In this document: piece by piece, positions 30,300 through 42,125 of the stretch | Layout of the letters: each line of letters starts with the position of its first letter | How positions within the stretch are numbered: position 1 is the first letter of the stretch | Origin: Callaeas wilsoni | Lineage: Eukaryota > Chordata > Aves > Passeriformes > Callaeidae | DNA length: 64,000 nt | Direction: 5' to 3' | Assembly (NCBI GenBank): GCA_013398955.1 | Contig: VWPU01012748.1 | Location: 1 to 64,000 of the forward strand | The notes under the pieces: generated by a model | What the model saw: the letters and a program-made list of their open reading frames with translations, nothing else | What the model was told of the DNA's origin: nothing | The model's database searches: none | Position numbers and translations under genes: made by a program

Positions 30300-30305
30300 T
30301 TTATT
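30300..30305 (-). terminator. Poly(A) signal overlapping a stop codon
   Basis: The minus strand reads CCC TAA TAAAG. The TAA stop (30304-30306) shares bases with AATAAA (30300-30305). A T/GT-rich stretch follows around 30255-30275, as expected downstream of a cleavage site. Confidence 0.55.
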
Positions 30306-30456
30306 AGGGAGGATAAAAAGCACTGCTCAGACAGTCTGAATAGGCATGGCCTTCTGCGCTGTCAGGCTCCTCGGGCTCAAAGTCATCAGGGTCTGGGGGC
30401 AACTGGTCGGCATCTTCATCAGAAGTGGAAGGGCGTGTGAGGATTATCCGAGGTAT
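30304..30456 (-). CDS. Terminal coding exon, acidic, ends SAFYPP
   Basis: Seen: a pyrimidine-rich tract (ttttttctctgaaatctttcac) leads to cttgctgaag. Then 50 codons run in phase 0 to a TAA stop at 30304-30306. The peptide starts IPRIILTRPSTSDEDADQLP, carries an acidic proline-rich block (PDPDDFEPEEPDSAEG), and ends YSDCLSSAFYPP. An AATAAA hexamer overlaps the stop codon, and a GT/T-rich element (gggtggttttcttttcc) lies about 20-40 bases downstream. Composition, stop, signal and downstream element together look like a true gene end with almost no 3' UTR. It may be the end of the PDZ-containing gene, some 15 kb past exon E5; this is inferred only from shared strand and order. The family is not recognised. 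Confidence 0.55.
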   Translation of the reverse strand: MPRIILTRPSTSDEDADQLPPDPDDFEPEEPDSAEGHAYSDCLSSAFYPP

Positions 30457-30587
30457 CTTCAGCAAGATGTGAAAGATTTCAGAGAAAAAAATCAGATCAA
30501 GAGCAGGGAAGTGTTTAAAGGGAGTATTTAAAAGGGACAGGGGAAACAGGTGATGAGAAAAAATACGTGAGAGATGTAACACCACAG

Positions 30588-32185
30588 AGAATCATAGAAT
30601 TGTTTAGGTTGGAAAAGACCTTTAATACCATCAAGTCCAACTACTAACCCAGCAGTGCCAAGTCCACCACAAAACCATGTCCCTAAGTGCCACAACTACG
30701 TGCCTTTTAAATACCTCCAGGGTGACTCAGCCACTTCCCTGGGCAGTGTGTTCCAATACTTGAACACCCTTTCTATAAAGACTTTTTTTTTAATATCCTG
30801 TATAAACCTACCCTGGCACAACTTCAGACCATTTCCTCTTGCCCTGTCACTTGTTATATGGCAGAAGAGACCAACCTCCACCTTTTTACAATCTCCTTTC
30901 CGGCAGTTGTAGACAGCAATGAGTTCTCCTCTGAGCCTCATCTTCGCCAGGCTAAACAACCCCAGCTCCCTCAGCTGCTCCTCACAGGACTTGTGCTCCA
31001 GACCTTTCACCAGCTTCGTTGCCCTTCCCTGGACTCACTCCAGGCCCTCAATGTCTTTCTGGTCGTGATGAGCCCAGAACTGGACACAGCACTGGAGGTG
31101 TGGCCTCACCAGTGCTGAGTATAGAGGGACAATCACTGCTCTGGTCCTGCTGGCAACACTATTGCTGATACAGGCCAGGATGCCATTGGCTTTCTTGGCC
31201 ACCTGGGCACACACTGGCTCATATCCAGCCAGCTGAGGTCTGGCACCTCCAGGTCCTTTCCCACTGGGCAGCTTTCCAGCAACTCTGCCCCCAGCCTGTA
31301 GCTCTGCATGGGGCTGTTGTGACTGAAGGGCAGAACCTGACACTTGGCCTCATCAAACCTCACACAATTGGCCTTGGACCATCAATCCTGTCCAAATCCC
31401 TCCACAGAGCCTTCCTACCCTCCAGCAGATCAACGCGCCCACCCAGCCTGGTGTCACCAGCAAACCTATTGAGGGTGCACTCAGTCCCCTCGTCCAGATC
31501 ACATATTAAAGGGGACTGGCCCCAGTACTGAGTCCTGGGGAACACCACTAGTGACCGGCCACCAGCTGAATGTAGCACCATTCACTGCCATCCTCTGGGC
31601 CTGGCCATCCAGCCAGTTTTTCACCCAGCAACAGTGACCCTGTCCAAACCATGAGAAGCCAGTTTCTGCAGGAGAATGCTCTGGGAAATTAAGTCAAAGG
31701 CTTTACTAAAGTCTAGCTAGACAACATCTAAGTGGGTCACTTTGTCATAGAAGATTAGGTCAGTCAAGCTGTAGTTCCCTGGATCCTCCTTCCAGTCCCT
31801 CTTCTAGATGGGAATCACATTTGCCAACTTCCAGTCAACTGTGACCTTCCCAGTTAGCCAGGACTGACAGTAGATGATGAAAGGGCTCGGTGAGCACTTC
31901 CACCAGCTCTCTCAGGATACTTGGGTGGATTCCATCTGGCCCCATGGACCTGTGTGTGTCTAAGTTGTGCAGCAGGTGCTGAACATTTCCCCTTGGCTTA
32001 TGGGGGGTTTCATTCTTCTCCCTATCCTTGTGTTACAGCTCAGGGGACTGGTAGCCAGAGAACAACTGGTCTTGCTATTAAAGACTGAGGCAAAGAAGGC
32101 ATTAAGTACCTTATCCTTTGTCTCTATGTTTCCTACCACATCCAATAAAAGATGATTCTCCTCAGCCCTCCTTTTATTTTTGTTT
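30588..32185 (-). mobile_element. CR1 LINE, 5'-truncated, decayed
   Basis: Seen: the 3' end (30588-30640) reads, on the minus strand, as the typical CR1 tail with the CCAACCTAAACAATTCTATG-like end and the short TTCTATGAT repeat. Minus-strand frames in order encode reverse transcriptase pieces: an AEVLNAFFASVF-like start near 32.1 kb, a palm-region piece around 31.36-31.58 kb, and C-terminal blocks ([40 protein letters not shown]) at 30.70-31.34 kb. The frame changes several times and stops interrupt it, so the copy is dead. The usual FADD catalytic box reads FAGD (about 31453-31464). The length of about 1.6 kb against roughly 4.5 kb for a full copy shows the usual 5' truncation. CR1 is the dominant LINE in birds and reptiles. 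Confidence 0.95.
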
Positions 32186-33114
32186 TACGCCAAAAAGCCA
32201 TTGATAATTAAAGCGAAATTAGGATAAATTGCCCTTGCCTCTCATTAGCTAATCTTTTAAAATACCTTCTACAGGTAAAAAAAAAAGATTAAAATATTTT
32301 TTAAAAATAAAGACAAGTAAATATTTAAAAATATACATCTCAATTAATTTAACTACATTATTCATTCAATTCATCCCTTGAAAGCAATAAAGGATTAATT
32401 AAGAACCATAAAGCATACCAACTATTGATCTTTGAAAAATTGCATATTTTGGCTTCTTTACTGACAAAATATATTTAAGGGAAACATTAAGAGAAAATAT
32501 CAATGCTTAAATTTGTCAGTAAAATATACATACATGGATTTGATTTCTTTTTCTTTTTGGAGAAGAACTTTGTGTTCTTTGAGAATTATATTGCAGTGGT
32601 TTAAAATTAATTTAAATGCTGTAACTGAGAAAAAAAAACAGTGTCAGGCTCTTTATGTATTGTCAAATAATGTATCAGTAATTGTCTTCATCAATGAATG
32701 GATTATTACAAACTTTACTTTGATACAGAAAATCATCACCCTTTTTACTGCTTTTCAAAAAAACTAGAAATACAAATATCTGAAAACAGACATAAGGGTG
32801 AGTCAATATATCTAACAAACACGTAAGATGATAATGTGTAATAAATAAAGTGGCCATCTTACTAGCAATATGAAAATTTTCAGGGAAGTTAGTACTTCTT
32901 ATTTGTCAGCTACTTCAACTTCATGAGAACATTTAATGTTGACACCACACAATTCAATTGCTTATATATTATTTCCTTGCTGTACATTATTTGATTTTGA
33001 TACCATGACAATTTTTTACCTTTTCATTTATATACTTTTTATGTATTCTCAATGTCCTTAGCATGCATATTTGTAATTCCTTAAGTCTGATAACTTAGCA
33101 CAGTCCTGGTATTC

Positions 33115-33490
33115 TGTTAGGCCAGAAGACCAAACATCCTGCAGGCCTCGCATCTGGAGGCTGTAAAGCCTTACGCTATCTTGAGAAGCCAAAGCCCGCT
33201 CTAGAATGCAGCCTGTAAACTAGGATTAAGCCCATCTGGGAGGGAATACTTAGGGATAGGGGGATATCACGCTATTCATTCAAACCTCTCACTGGGGCAT
33301 CTTTGTTAGATATGCTAATTTGCAAGGTCTATAAAATTGTATACGCAATCCACCATGTGTGTGCATTTTGGCGTATTCCACCTTGGCAAAGTGTTGCACC
33401 ATAAGGATGCTCATTAAATACCGAGGTAGAAACTCTTTATCCCTTAACTGTGTCTGGCTCTTAATTTTAGGACCAAGGATAAGGCATCAG
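33115..33490 (+). mobile_element. Possible solo LTR, unidentified family
   Basis: Seen: it starts TGTTAGGCCAGAAGACC. Further in come TCTATAAAATTG (TATA-like, near 33.33 kb), GGATGCTCATTAAATACCGA (ATTAAA as poly(A)-like hexamer, near 33.41 kb), then CTTTATCCCTTAACTGTGTC and TGGCTCTTAATTTTAGG. The order promoter, hexamer, pyrimidine-rich tail is that of a retroviral LTR. The composition (balanced GC) differs from the AT-rich flanks. The exact right end and a target-site duplication could not be fixed. Confidence 0.42.
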
Positions 33491-33959
33491 TTTAGGAAAT
33501 GACACAAGCATATAGATGCTTTGTGGCTGTTGTACTTTCAGCCAGGAGGTTTCTGCACTGAAGTAAAATTAATTATTCCCCGGGCTCCCCTGACAGTACC
33601 TCTGACTCCCCTTGGCTCACAGCACTCTACACATAGACACCAAAGTGCAGGTGTCAGTCCAGAGCTGAATGTCACCCCGATAGATGTAAATTAATTTTAA
33701 AACCATATGTAAATTTAGTATATACCCTGGTGTACTGAGCGGACAATTTTTTATCCCTTTTTTCCCCTTCTTTTTCTTCTGCTTAAACTAAGAAGGACAC
33801 ATTTCCGGAAGCTTTAAATAACCTATATAGATCCTAAACACTGGCCAAGCTACAACTCCTGGGAAGATTTGCTTCTGTCATGCACGTGTGACATCTTTTG
33901 TAAGCCTTCCTTGCACTGGACGGTTCTGTTCTTTGCTGAAAGATGCTTCTTCCTTAACA

Positions 33960-33984
33960 ACAGCCAGCAGCCAGCAGCCAGCTG
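33960..33984. repeat. 7-bp tandem repeat (CAGCCAG)n
   Basis: About three and a half copies of a 7-base CAGCCAG-type unit. Confidence 0.85.
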
Positions 33985-35345
33985 CTTTGCAGTAAAGCAA
34001 ATGCACATCTACACACACACGTGGTTTACTGGGTCATGTAATGAAGTTCTGACACTTGAAGAACTACTGCAGAGGTCTGTGCCCTAAGTTACCTACAGTC
34101 ATATCCAGGACCAGGCTTTGCATTCCATGGAGCTGTCAGTTCAAAGCTCAGGGAAGACCTTTCTTTGTGTACTGTGCTGTTCAAAAATAGACATGTGCAC
34201 ACCTCATGACTGACATTTATTTCATTAGCAATGCAAAGCCACCAGTACCTATTTGTCCTTTTGAAGAAAAGACCTTAGCCATTTTGAAAGTCAGTTTTTT
34301 AAGTACTCTTTTTTAGCATGGTTCCTACTCCTCAGTTTCCAAAGAACCAAAACTAATTCTCTAAAAAAGATTTTCTTCAAACATTTCATGACTGCTTTCA
34401 TACTATCTTTCAAATATTATGATGGGACTAGGTCTAAAAATGATAAAATAAATTTAACTGATGAAAAGTGCTCCTTCAACATTTCTGTGGTAATTGTATT
34501 AACTGCTCCACAAAATACATGGTGTTGGAGAAGTCTTACATCTAATCTTTCATGTCGCTGCTGATAAAGAGGAACCAGCACTAAATGAGAAACCAATTTT
34601 CTACAGCAGAGGCTGAACAGTCTCAGCCCAGAAGTGCTGCTGGAAACTTGCAGTCCCAAGAGAAGAGTGGGCTCAGTCTGATCTACAGCAGCCCCTCTGT
34701 ACCCTCTCCAGGCAGGTGAAAGCTCACACATACGCTGACTCACGCTGATTTGGAGACATACTGTTGAGTCCTTCTAACAAATCAGATGTCCTGGTCCAAG
34801 TGCAGCTGTATTCTCTGTCCCTCTGCTTTCTGCACATCTCCATGCCCACTCTCCCTCTGAAACCCCATATGAATCCATATCACTACTGTCCCTAAACCAT
34901 CGCTGCTCCTTCCCCTGCGGCCAGTCATCCTCTTCTGTGCCTGTCTCCCTGATGGGATGCTGAGGAGCCCTGACTTTATCAAATCTGAATCATAGTTACC
35001 AATGAAAAAACAACTCTCAGTTGAGGACTGTGCCAATTATGCAATTGCAAATGCAACTAAGTAATAGAGCATGCATTTGTACAAGGTCTAATTCAACGAA
35101 AAAAGGCTTGGGCCTCTAGTTTCTCTCTCCTTTCAGCAAAAGTTATCAATTAAGCTCCTCTATAAACCAAACCCAACACAAAATGGATATAAGAAACACA
35201 CATCACATTTCTAACCACAGTGGCCTAACCATCTTCACCTAACCATCCCCTAAGAACCCAACACTCTCTATCACTGCCTTCACACTCACCCAAGCTCCAG
35301 GAACATCAAAATATAAGCTTTATCAGCTTCCTTTCCTTTTTCGGT

Positions 35346-35403
35346 TCTGTTTAAAAAAAACCAAAACAACAACAACAACAAAACAAACAAACCAGAAACA
35401 AAA
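35346..35403. repeat. A-rich (AAC)n/(AAAC)n simple repeat
   Basis: A-rich stretch made of AAC and AAAC units. It could be the decayed tail of a retroposed sequence, but no body is recognisable beside it. Confidence 0.8.
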
Positions 35404-36065
35404 GAAAGTAACAAAACTCAACAACTCTAAACTTGCATTATATTTTGTTACATCCTTTTCTCAAACCCAGAGAGTTTCTTCCCAGAATCCTGGGGGGATT
35501 TTACCTTCACTTTCACATTTCCCTGCTTATCTTCACTGACCTCAGCGTTACCCTATGGAATAGGCAAGCTTTGCTCCTGGAGCTTTTCTTTACTATTCGT
35601 ATTTGAATGTACAATTCCTGGTGCAGCATGATCGAGGGAGGATAGGAGAACAGATTTCCTATGTGAAGAAATGGCACAGCAAAGAGGAAGCAAACTATTT
35701 CCACTGCCCCTTACAGAAAGGGCAAGACAGAGACATTTAGGATGGCAATAAGGAAAAACCTTCCAATACAGGCACCTGAGTTGCTTCTCTAAGGCATGTG
35801 AGAAGGTGTGAAACTTCCATCCTCTGTAGATAATTCTGCAAAAAAAATTGATGCCAGTGTAGGAGGACGAATTATCTAGATTTTCTATTATTCCATTGTT
35901 TTCTCCACTGGTTGTTACTCAGCACTGTTTGAACTCGTTTAAAATACTTATGTTGAAATTGCAAAGTCCTCCTACTCACTTTCCATCATTATGCTTTAAA
36001 TATCATTATTTAAATTATTTCAATAATATTTGAACTACTATTCAATCTCAATCTCAAACTGTCAA

Positions 36066-36093
36066 AATACATAGAATACATAGAATACATAGA
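36066..36093. repeat. 9-bp tandem repeat, three copies
   Basis: ATACATAGA recurs three times in a row (consensus phase arbitrary) in AT-rich DNA. Confidence 0.85.
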
Positions 36094-36385
36094 AAAATGC
36101 ATCATTAACCACTTGAAACAAATCACTATTTTTCCATTTTCTCCTGAAATTACATTTTCAGTGCCTAAAAAGTAAACTTTGAAATGGACATGTCCTGTAG
36201 TAAAACCAGTGGGTTCATTGCAGAAACTTCCTCCACTACCTTGTTTGTGTCACTTTTTTAATGTAACCACTAAGACTTTCTACACTAAAAAAATTCAGTT
36301 TTGTTTGAATCAGGCATAACTAAAAATCAGATTATTTCAGACACTCTCATTTAATGGGATTTAACAACCTACATTGGAAGTCAGA

Positions 36386-36390
36386 GTCCT
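36386..36390. repeat. Target-site duplication, left copy (GTCCT)
   Basis: GTCCT lies immediately before the TGT end of the 36.4 kb element and matches 37503-37507. Confidence 0.6.
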
Positions 36391-37502
36391 TGTAGGAGTT
36401 TTAGAGTTCTTCTTTTGTTGGTTTTTTTTCCTTCATAAGGAATTCTCCCCGTAAGTGTTGGTAATGGGCCATAAGCAGACAAAAGAAGTTATCAGCTCTG
36501 GAGTGAGTGCTGATGGCCCCTCTCTCTACCTGAGGTTTCCCAGGTAGGAGGGAGATACCTCGAGACTGGAGATTGGGAAAAGCAGGGCTGGGGGCAGCCC
36601 CTGGCTCTCTCCCTCTCTCTCTCATCTTGAGAAGAGGGACGGACGGTCGGAGCTGTTTGGAGAGGAGAGTTCGCGGCTGTTGCCATGATCCAGCCCGGTC
36701 CTGCTTCTTCTGCCGTGGGGTGAGCCCCTGCTCGTAAGCGCAGCGTCCGAACTGGGACCTCATTAACACCCACCTCACTAAAGGCGGGATCTTTTACCAT
36801 CTACCTGGGTGCCCCCATCCTGCCTCTCCCTGCCTTCCTTGGAGCCAGGCTGCCGCTGCCCCGCCTCGCCGCTTCTTCAGTGCTGCTCACAGCCCTCCTA
36901 CTCAGTAGCCCAGCACCTCCTGCCTGCCGAGACCTCCTGGGGATTTCCCACTACAGCTCCGGAGGGTGATACATCTCCTCCACCATCCCAGGATTTTTGC
37001 TCCTCTCTGCCGTCCCAGCTTGCCGCCTTCGAGAGAGTCCCGCCAGGGCACCGGGCCCGGCTGTCCCTGGGGGTTGTGCAGCGAGTCTCTCTCCCATCCC
37101 GTCCCGTCCCGTCCCGGTCCCGCCGTCCCTCCTGCGCTCTCCCCGGGCTCGCGCCGGAGCGCCCCCTGCCGCCGCGGGGGAACCATCGCACCTGCCCTGC
37201 GCACCGGGAGCCACCAGCGCCCCTGCCGGCTGTGACCGGAACTGCGCCGAAGGGGAAAGTGCCTGCGGCCGAGAAAGCTGTCACTGGGTTCTGGTTCTGT
37301 TTTGTTGTTAAGGCCACAGCTGTTGTTGGTTTTGCCTTATTAGATATACTAGTAAAGAACTGTTATTCCTATTCTCATGTCTTTGCCTGAGGGGCCCTTA
37401 ATTTCAAAATTATAACAATTCAGAAGGAAGGGGTCCACATTTTTCCATTCTAAGGAAGACTCCTGCCTTCCTTAGCAGACACCAGTCTCTCAAACCGAGA
37501 CA
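36391..37502 (+). mobile_element. LTR-like element, CpG-rich, with target-site duplication
   Basis: Seen: the segment starts TGTAGGAGTTTTAG and ends AAACCGAGACA (TGT...ACA ends). It is flanked on both sides by GTCCT (36386-36390 and 37503-37507), a 5-base direct repeat. Its interior is markedly GC- and CpG-rich (about 36.6-37.3 kb, with GTCCC repeats). It ends in an AT-rich part with ctagtaaagaactg and ttaatttcaaaattataac, blocks I recall from an interspersed repeat common in songbirds. No viral gene is present. The 1.1 kb length is long for a single LTR but within range. The alternative, a CpG-island promoter, is less likely because of the ends and flanking repeat. The 193-codon plus-strand frame inside it is a by-product of GC content. 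Confidence 0.62.
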
Positions 37503-37507
37503 GTCCT
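37503..37507. repeat. Target-site duplication, right copy (GTCCT)
   Basis: GTCCT lies immediately after the ACA end of the 36.4 kb element and matches 36386-36390. The base before each copy is also A, so a 6-base repeat is possible. Confidence 0.6.
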
Positions 37508-39679
37508 TCAACTGGAGCAGAGACAGTGGCTGCCTGTGCACTCCTGATCCTCTGCAGGAAGAAGTAAAATAAAGCCACCTAGACAACTTGGGGCAATTCA
37601 GCTGCAGTGCTGGCTGCAAAAATTCTTTCACACTGAAAAAGGATAGGAACAAACCCACAACTAGTTATGATGCTTGAAAGCAGTTTTTAAAATGTGATAA
37701 ATGAGATGTCCTATCAATAGGTTAAGATCCAATAATTTTTAACTTCCAGATGTGCACATATTCTTTCCTTACCTACTTCTAATCAAATGTCTGTCCAAAA
37801 CATTGCAGAACAGTCCATAAAAGACAGTTCATTATGTCTTTTTATAATTTTTTCAAAACTGAACATAACAAACCCCATCATCTTTTTTTCTTTAATAAGC
37901 CTTTCCCTTCCCCTGGCCTCTCCCAGCCCACAGGTTCATATTCCAACAGTAGCCAGAGAGGAAAGCTCTCAAGGCAACAGTCACAGCTACAACCCAAGCT
38001 TCAACCCAACCTATCAAAGGCATAACCAGCAGTGACAGGGCAAATCACAGCTAGCAGCAAGGCCAGCTGCTGGAGACAGAAGCTACAAATCAGAGGGTGA
38101 AACAACACATGAAAGGCCAAAGTTTGATGGAATACGGGCAGGAAAAAAGAATTTGGATTGACCTTTTTTAGGAAGAAAGCCAGATATGCTTTTAACTCTA
38201 GTTCCAACAGGTAAATTTTTAAAGAAAATACTCCCCAGCTAGAAAATACCTGTAATAGGGATGCCTGCCTAGCTCAGCTCCACGTATCTAAATAGTGCAT
38301 ATTTTTAAAATTTGACTTTACAGCTGATCTTCACTGACTCCAGTGGTAAGGATGGTACCCTTAACTGGGGAAAACAGGGGAAAACAAAATTATCAACACA
38401 GTTGAGAGCATGTGCAGGGGTTTACATAAACCTCATGAATAATATTATGATTTCCTACTTAGTCTTATCTGTTTTGTCATCACTGGGGATGGAAGTAATT
38501 TTTTAGACCTGAACAGGAAATTTAGACTTCTCACTAAACAATGAAAACAGTCCTTTGCCAGATGCAAAAGATCACATTTGATAATGACTGTATTCACAGA
38601 ATAAACTGTCTAAATCGAATTAAGTAAAGAAAGGCATTTACTCATGCCTAAAAAATAGTACACAGCTGGACTTTTAAATAAAAGTTTTAAAAAGAGGATG
38701 CAAAAATGCATCCAACAGAACAGCACAGAAGGGGCAGATCTGCTGCTGCACGGTTCACAACAAACCAGGATCCAATGGCATTCTTAACTGAAGGGATGTC
38801 AGCAACAATAGGTAAAAGCAACCTTCTCCCAAAAAGAAAACAAGGAAATACAAGTCAAAGAGAGATAAAGAGATCAAACTAGCTCCTTGTGAGTTCATGA
38901 CTCACAAGCACCCCCACCTCCATGCGGGAGTGGGCACAGCAGCCGGGGCGCAGCCGGGACAGCAGCTGGGGCAGGGGCGAGGGGCGTGTGACAGAAGGCA
39001 GCTGATGCACAGCTGTGTGTATGAAAACACAGGAATCTGGGAACCCCTTCTAGGCATTCAGCACTGCTCCCCTTCCATAGCATATCGGTAACGTTTTAAT
39101 AAGCATGTGTTTTATGGTGCACCCTCAACTCTCCTGGTTGTGGAATTCCCTGGCTGCATCCCTTTCCCTGGCACTTTACAATGCTATTTTACTGCTGCGT
39201 TTGACCTCTGGCCAAACTCCAGAAGTTGTCAAGTCGGATGGAGAGAGAGGTATAAACTTCTCCTGCACTGTGGGGAAGATAAATGTTAGGTGAGGCATGG
39301 ATGAAGCACCTCATTACACTTGGCTACAGAAGATCTCTGCGCAAGGAAATCTCTGTGACCCGTGCTGCTGCACACGGGGAGCAACAGGCTCATGACAACA
39401 CCTTTTTCTGCTTGGGGCTGGGAGAGGGCAGCACATAATTCAGTTCATCCTTGCACTTGGAGCAGCTACACTGCTCTCTAGCACCGACAGAGGAGCTTTG
39501 GCACCATGCTTTTGGAAGTGCTGCCTCAGGTTTGTGTGCAGCAGTCTGGCGAAGGCCCTGAGCAGGGGCTACCCCACCAGCCCATCCTTCATCCTTGTTG
39601 CTATTCCCACACTGTGCACAGTGATTTACTCCAAAATCTAATTCAACTCAGCATGATCTCCTGGAAGTCAATGAACCAG

Positions 39680-39867
39680 ACAAGCGGGAACACACTGGAA
39701 CAGGTTGCTCAGAGAGGTGTGGATGCCCCATTCCTGGAAATATTCAAGGACAGGCTGGACAGGAGCAACCTGTTCTAGTGGAAGATGTCCCTGGACACGG
39801 CAAGTGGAGTACAAGATGACCTTTAAAAGTCCCTTCCAACCCAAACCACTCTATGATGCTATGAAAA
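39680..39867 (+). mobile_element. CR1 LINE 3' fragment
   Basis: Seen: the plus strand carries the end of CR1: a block like CTGGAACAGGTTGCTCAGAG, then GTGGATGCCCCATTCCTGGA, then TTTAAAAGTCCCTTCCAACC and CTATGATGCTATGA. This is the last ~190 bases of the element in the opposite orientation to the 30.6 kb copy. It is strongly 5'-truncated and carries no intact domain. Confidence 0.93.
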
Positions 39868-41913
39868 TTTCCTCTGTGGGAATTTTCTAGATATTGATAT
39901 ATTTAACAGCTCAGTTTTAAAACTGGGTATTTTCTCTACTTCTTGGAATAGCAAGAGAACATTTTGCATGTTTCATCTGTCTTCCAGCATGTAGTATATA
40001 TAACATTTGGTCATGTCACATTTAAAGCAAAGCTCCTTTCTGTTCTTGCTCTCTGCCAAGTGCCTCCCAAGGGCAATGCACAAGGCAAGAATGGTGGAGC
40101 TTTGTCAAACTCACCACAAAAATGGAAGATCAATCCTCATCATGTCATATCTGCAATGCTGTCACGCACAAAAGGCTTTTATATGATTCAAATTGTGTAA
40201 GAAAAATTGTCCTTACTCGATTTCTCCATTTCTTTCATCTTCTAATGTATCACTGGATAGTGACTTCCCTGACATTAGAACCTGATTTACAAATTTTCAT
40301 ATAATTGCTTTCTGTGTAATCATTTATGGCCTGATGCTATGAAAACATGGAAGAAAACGCATTGCTCTGACCACATCAGGAGACTTCAAGGGCATTGCCT
40401 CCATAAGCAGTGCTACCCGTGGTCCAAGTTACCAACCCTTTGATTTTTTGAAGAAAACTCATCACCCCTGTGAAAGGCAGTGGCTGTCTGAAAGCCTGCA
40501 GGAACTCAGTACGGTCTCTTCCCCTGCAGTACTCTGGCAGAGTCCATGAGGATGCCTTTTAAAAGGGGAGATGCTGCTTATCATTTGTGTAGTTCTTTAA
40601 ATACTTATCCTCTTTTATTCTCAAATGATATGCTATGTCCTACAGCACAGTTCAAGGTGCCTTGCTTGAGTCTATCTATGTTCTGTATGTTTTTGCTTAT
40701 ACTCTCCACAGTGCTTATATAGTCTACCATACGACAGGCTCACTTTGTAGATTTTCTCTAACTTGGAGGTATTTTAATATAGTAACTTGAAAAGATCAAT
40801 AATGTCCTGTCTTTTTAAAAGGTTTTTCCTATTTAGCATTGTTAATTACAAGCTTTGCAGGAACTTAAAGTTTGAAATGAGTCAGTTTTGACTGAGTGCT
40901 GTGAGAAAACTACTGAAAAGGAAGAGAGGAAAAAGATACGCTGTGCAAACAGAAGCATTTGTTGGGAGCAGGAACATAATTTCAAATTCACAAAATAAGT
41001 TCCCTAACCACTACACTATGGAGGCAAACACAGTGTCTACAACACACACTTTTTATCTTCCATCTTTCATCGTGACTCAGAAATACTCAGTTGCTTAGAT
41101 AAAAGCAGAAGCAAACTAGGAGATGAAATGGAGGAGGCGATCACCCGGCACATGGGTGCTTACACTGAAGCTCACACGATGACTAAGGTTAGCTAAACCA
41201 ACAAGGCTCATAGGCTTCTTTGCAAACGTATGGAAACCTGCACAAGATGCAAGGCAGTGGAGAGTTACATTCCTGACTTCGAAAACTAACTTAGCTTGTC
41301 AGAAAAGAAAAAAATAACATAAAAACACCAACGTCTTTACCTGACAAGATTAAAAGAGTCATGAAAATGTTTGGAGAAGGGATAAAGCAGTTCCTCATAA
41401 GAAACTTGAAGTAGTAGATTTTATGGTGCTATAGGTCAGTCAAACACTGTACGTGATGTGAGCAAGGTTTGAAACAAGCTTCAGAAGAAACCTGGCTTTG
41501 TTCATGATAGGGACATTCTGAATCTCACTGTAGTTGTCTCCTTTTACACTGCTTCTCTGACCTGAGTACTCCACTGCCTTTGCTTTTAAAATTGAACAAA
41601 GTAAGACAATGACTAAAGAAACAAGACAAAAGTTTTGTTTTATGTTTTACGATTTCAATTTTCTGGTATGTTTAGAACTAACATGCTCAGATGAATAAAG
41701 AAAGGGTTTGGTAATTAGATTTTTGAAGATTTTTAACTAACGTAAGTGAATCAAGGTTTTTTCTTGAAACGTCTTTATCAGCTGGAAATGAAGAAGGTAG
41801 ATCTGCTGGGATTCTCATCCATGTAAGATTTCTCATGACTTGCATATGTACAATATGAGACAAAGGCAGAAGACCAGCAGCTGCATGCTGTGGGAGATGG
41901 TGTATCTGCTTAC

Positions 41914-42010
41914 GCACTTTCTGCAGGCACAAGAGGATTTCATTTTGATACGTTACAGGTTCCAGTACACTTGTCTGTTTTCTCGGTAGATTTAGGAATG
42001 CTTGGTATCT
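41914..42010 (-). CDS. Weak candidate exon E5b
   Basis: Seen: on the minus strand an acceptor ctgttaaaaatgcag, an open frame of 32 codons plus one base, and a GTAAGC donor. The start is phase 0, which would follow the phase-0 end of exon E5. The peptide begins RYQAFLNLPRKQTSVLEPVT. The acceptor tract is poor, and the frame stays open past the donor to 41.69 kb, so chance is a fair explanation. No family is recognised. Confidence 0.22.
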
Positions 42011-42097
42011 CTGCATTTTTAACAGAGCAGCCAAAAAATTTGGCTTTTTTAGCCTGAATAGGTTCTTCAGATTTTTCCAGTACTGTAAGCTTCACTC

Positions 42098-42125
42098 CTT
42101 ATTTATTTATTTATTTATTTATTTA
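42098..42125. repeat. (TTAT)n microsatellite
   Basis: About seven units of TTAT, uninterrupted. Confidence 0.95.

Larger units (their letters stand above)
32186..36385. other. Probable intron or intergenic DNA; LTR-like patch
   Basis: Apart from the possible LTR at 33.1-33.5 kb and simple repeats, no exon was found. If the 30.3 kb terminal exon belongs to the PDZ-containing gene, this is its last intron. Confidence 0.5.

Noticed and set aside
36809..37390. 193-codon plus-strand frame as a gene, and the surrounding CpG-rich DNA as a promoter
   Set aside because: It sits inside an element with TGT...ACA ends and flanking GTCCT repeats; the frame is explained by GC content.
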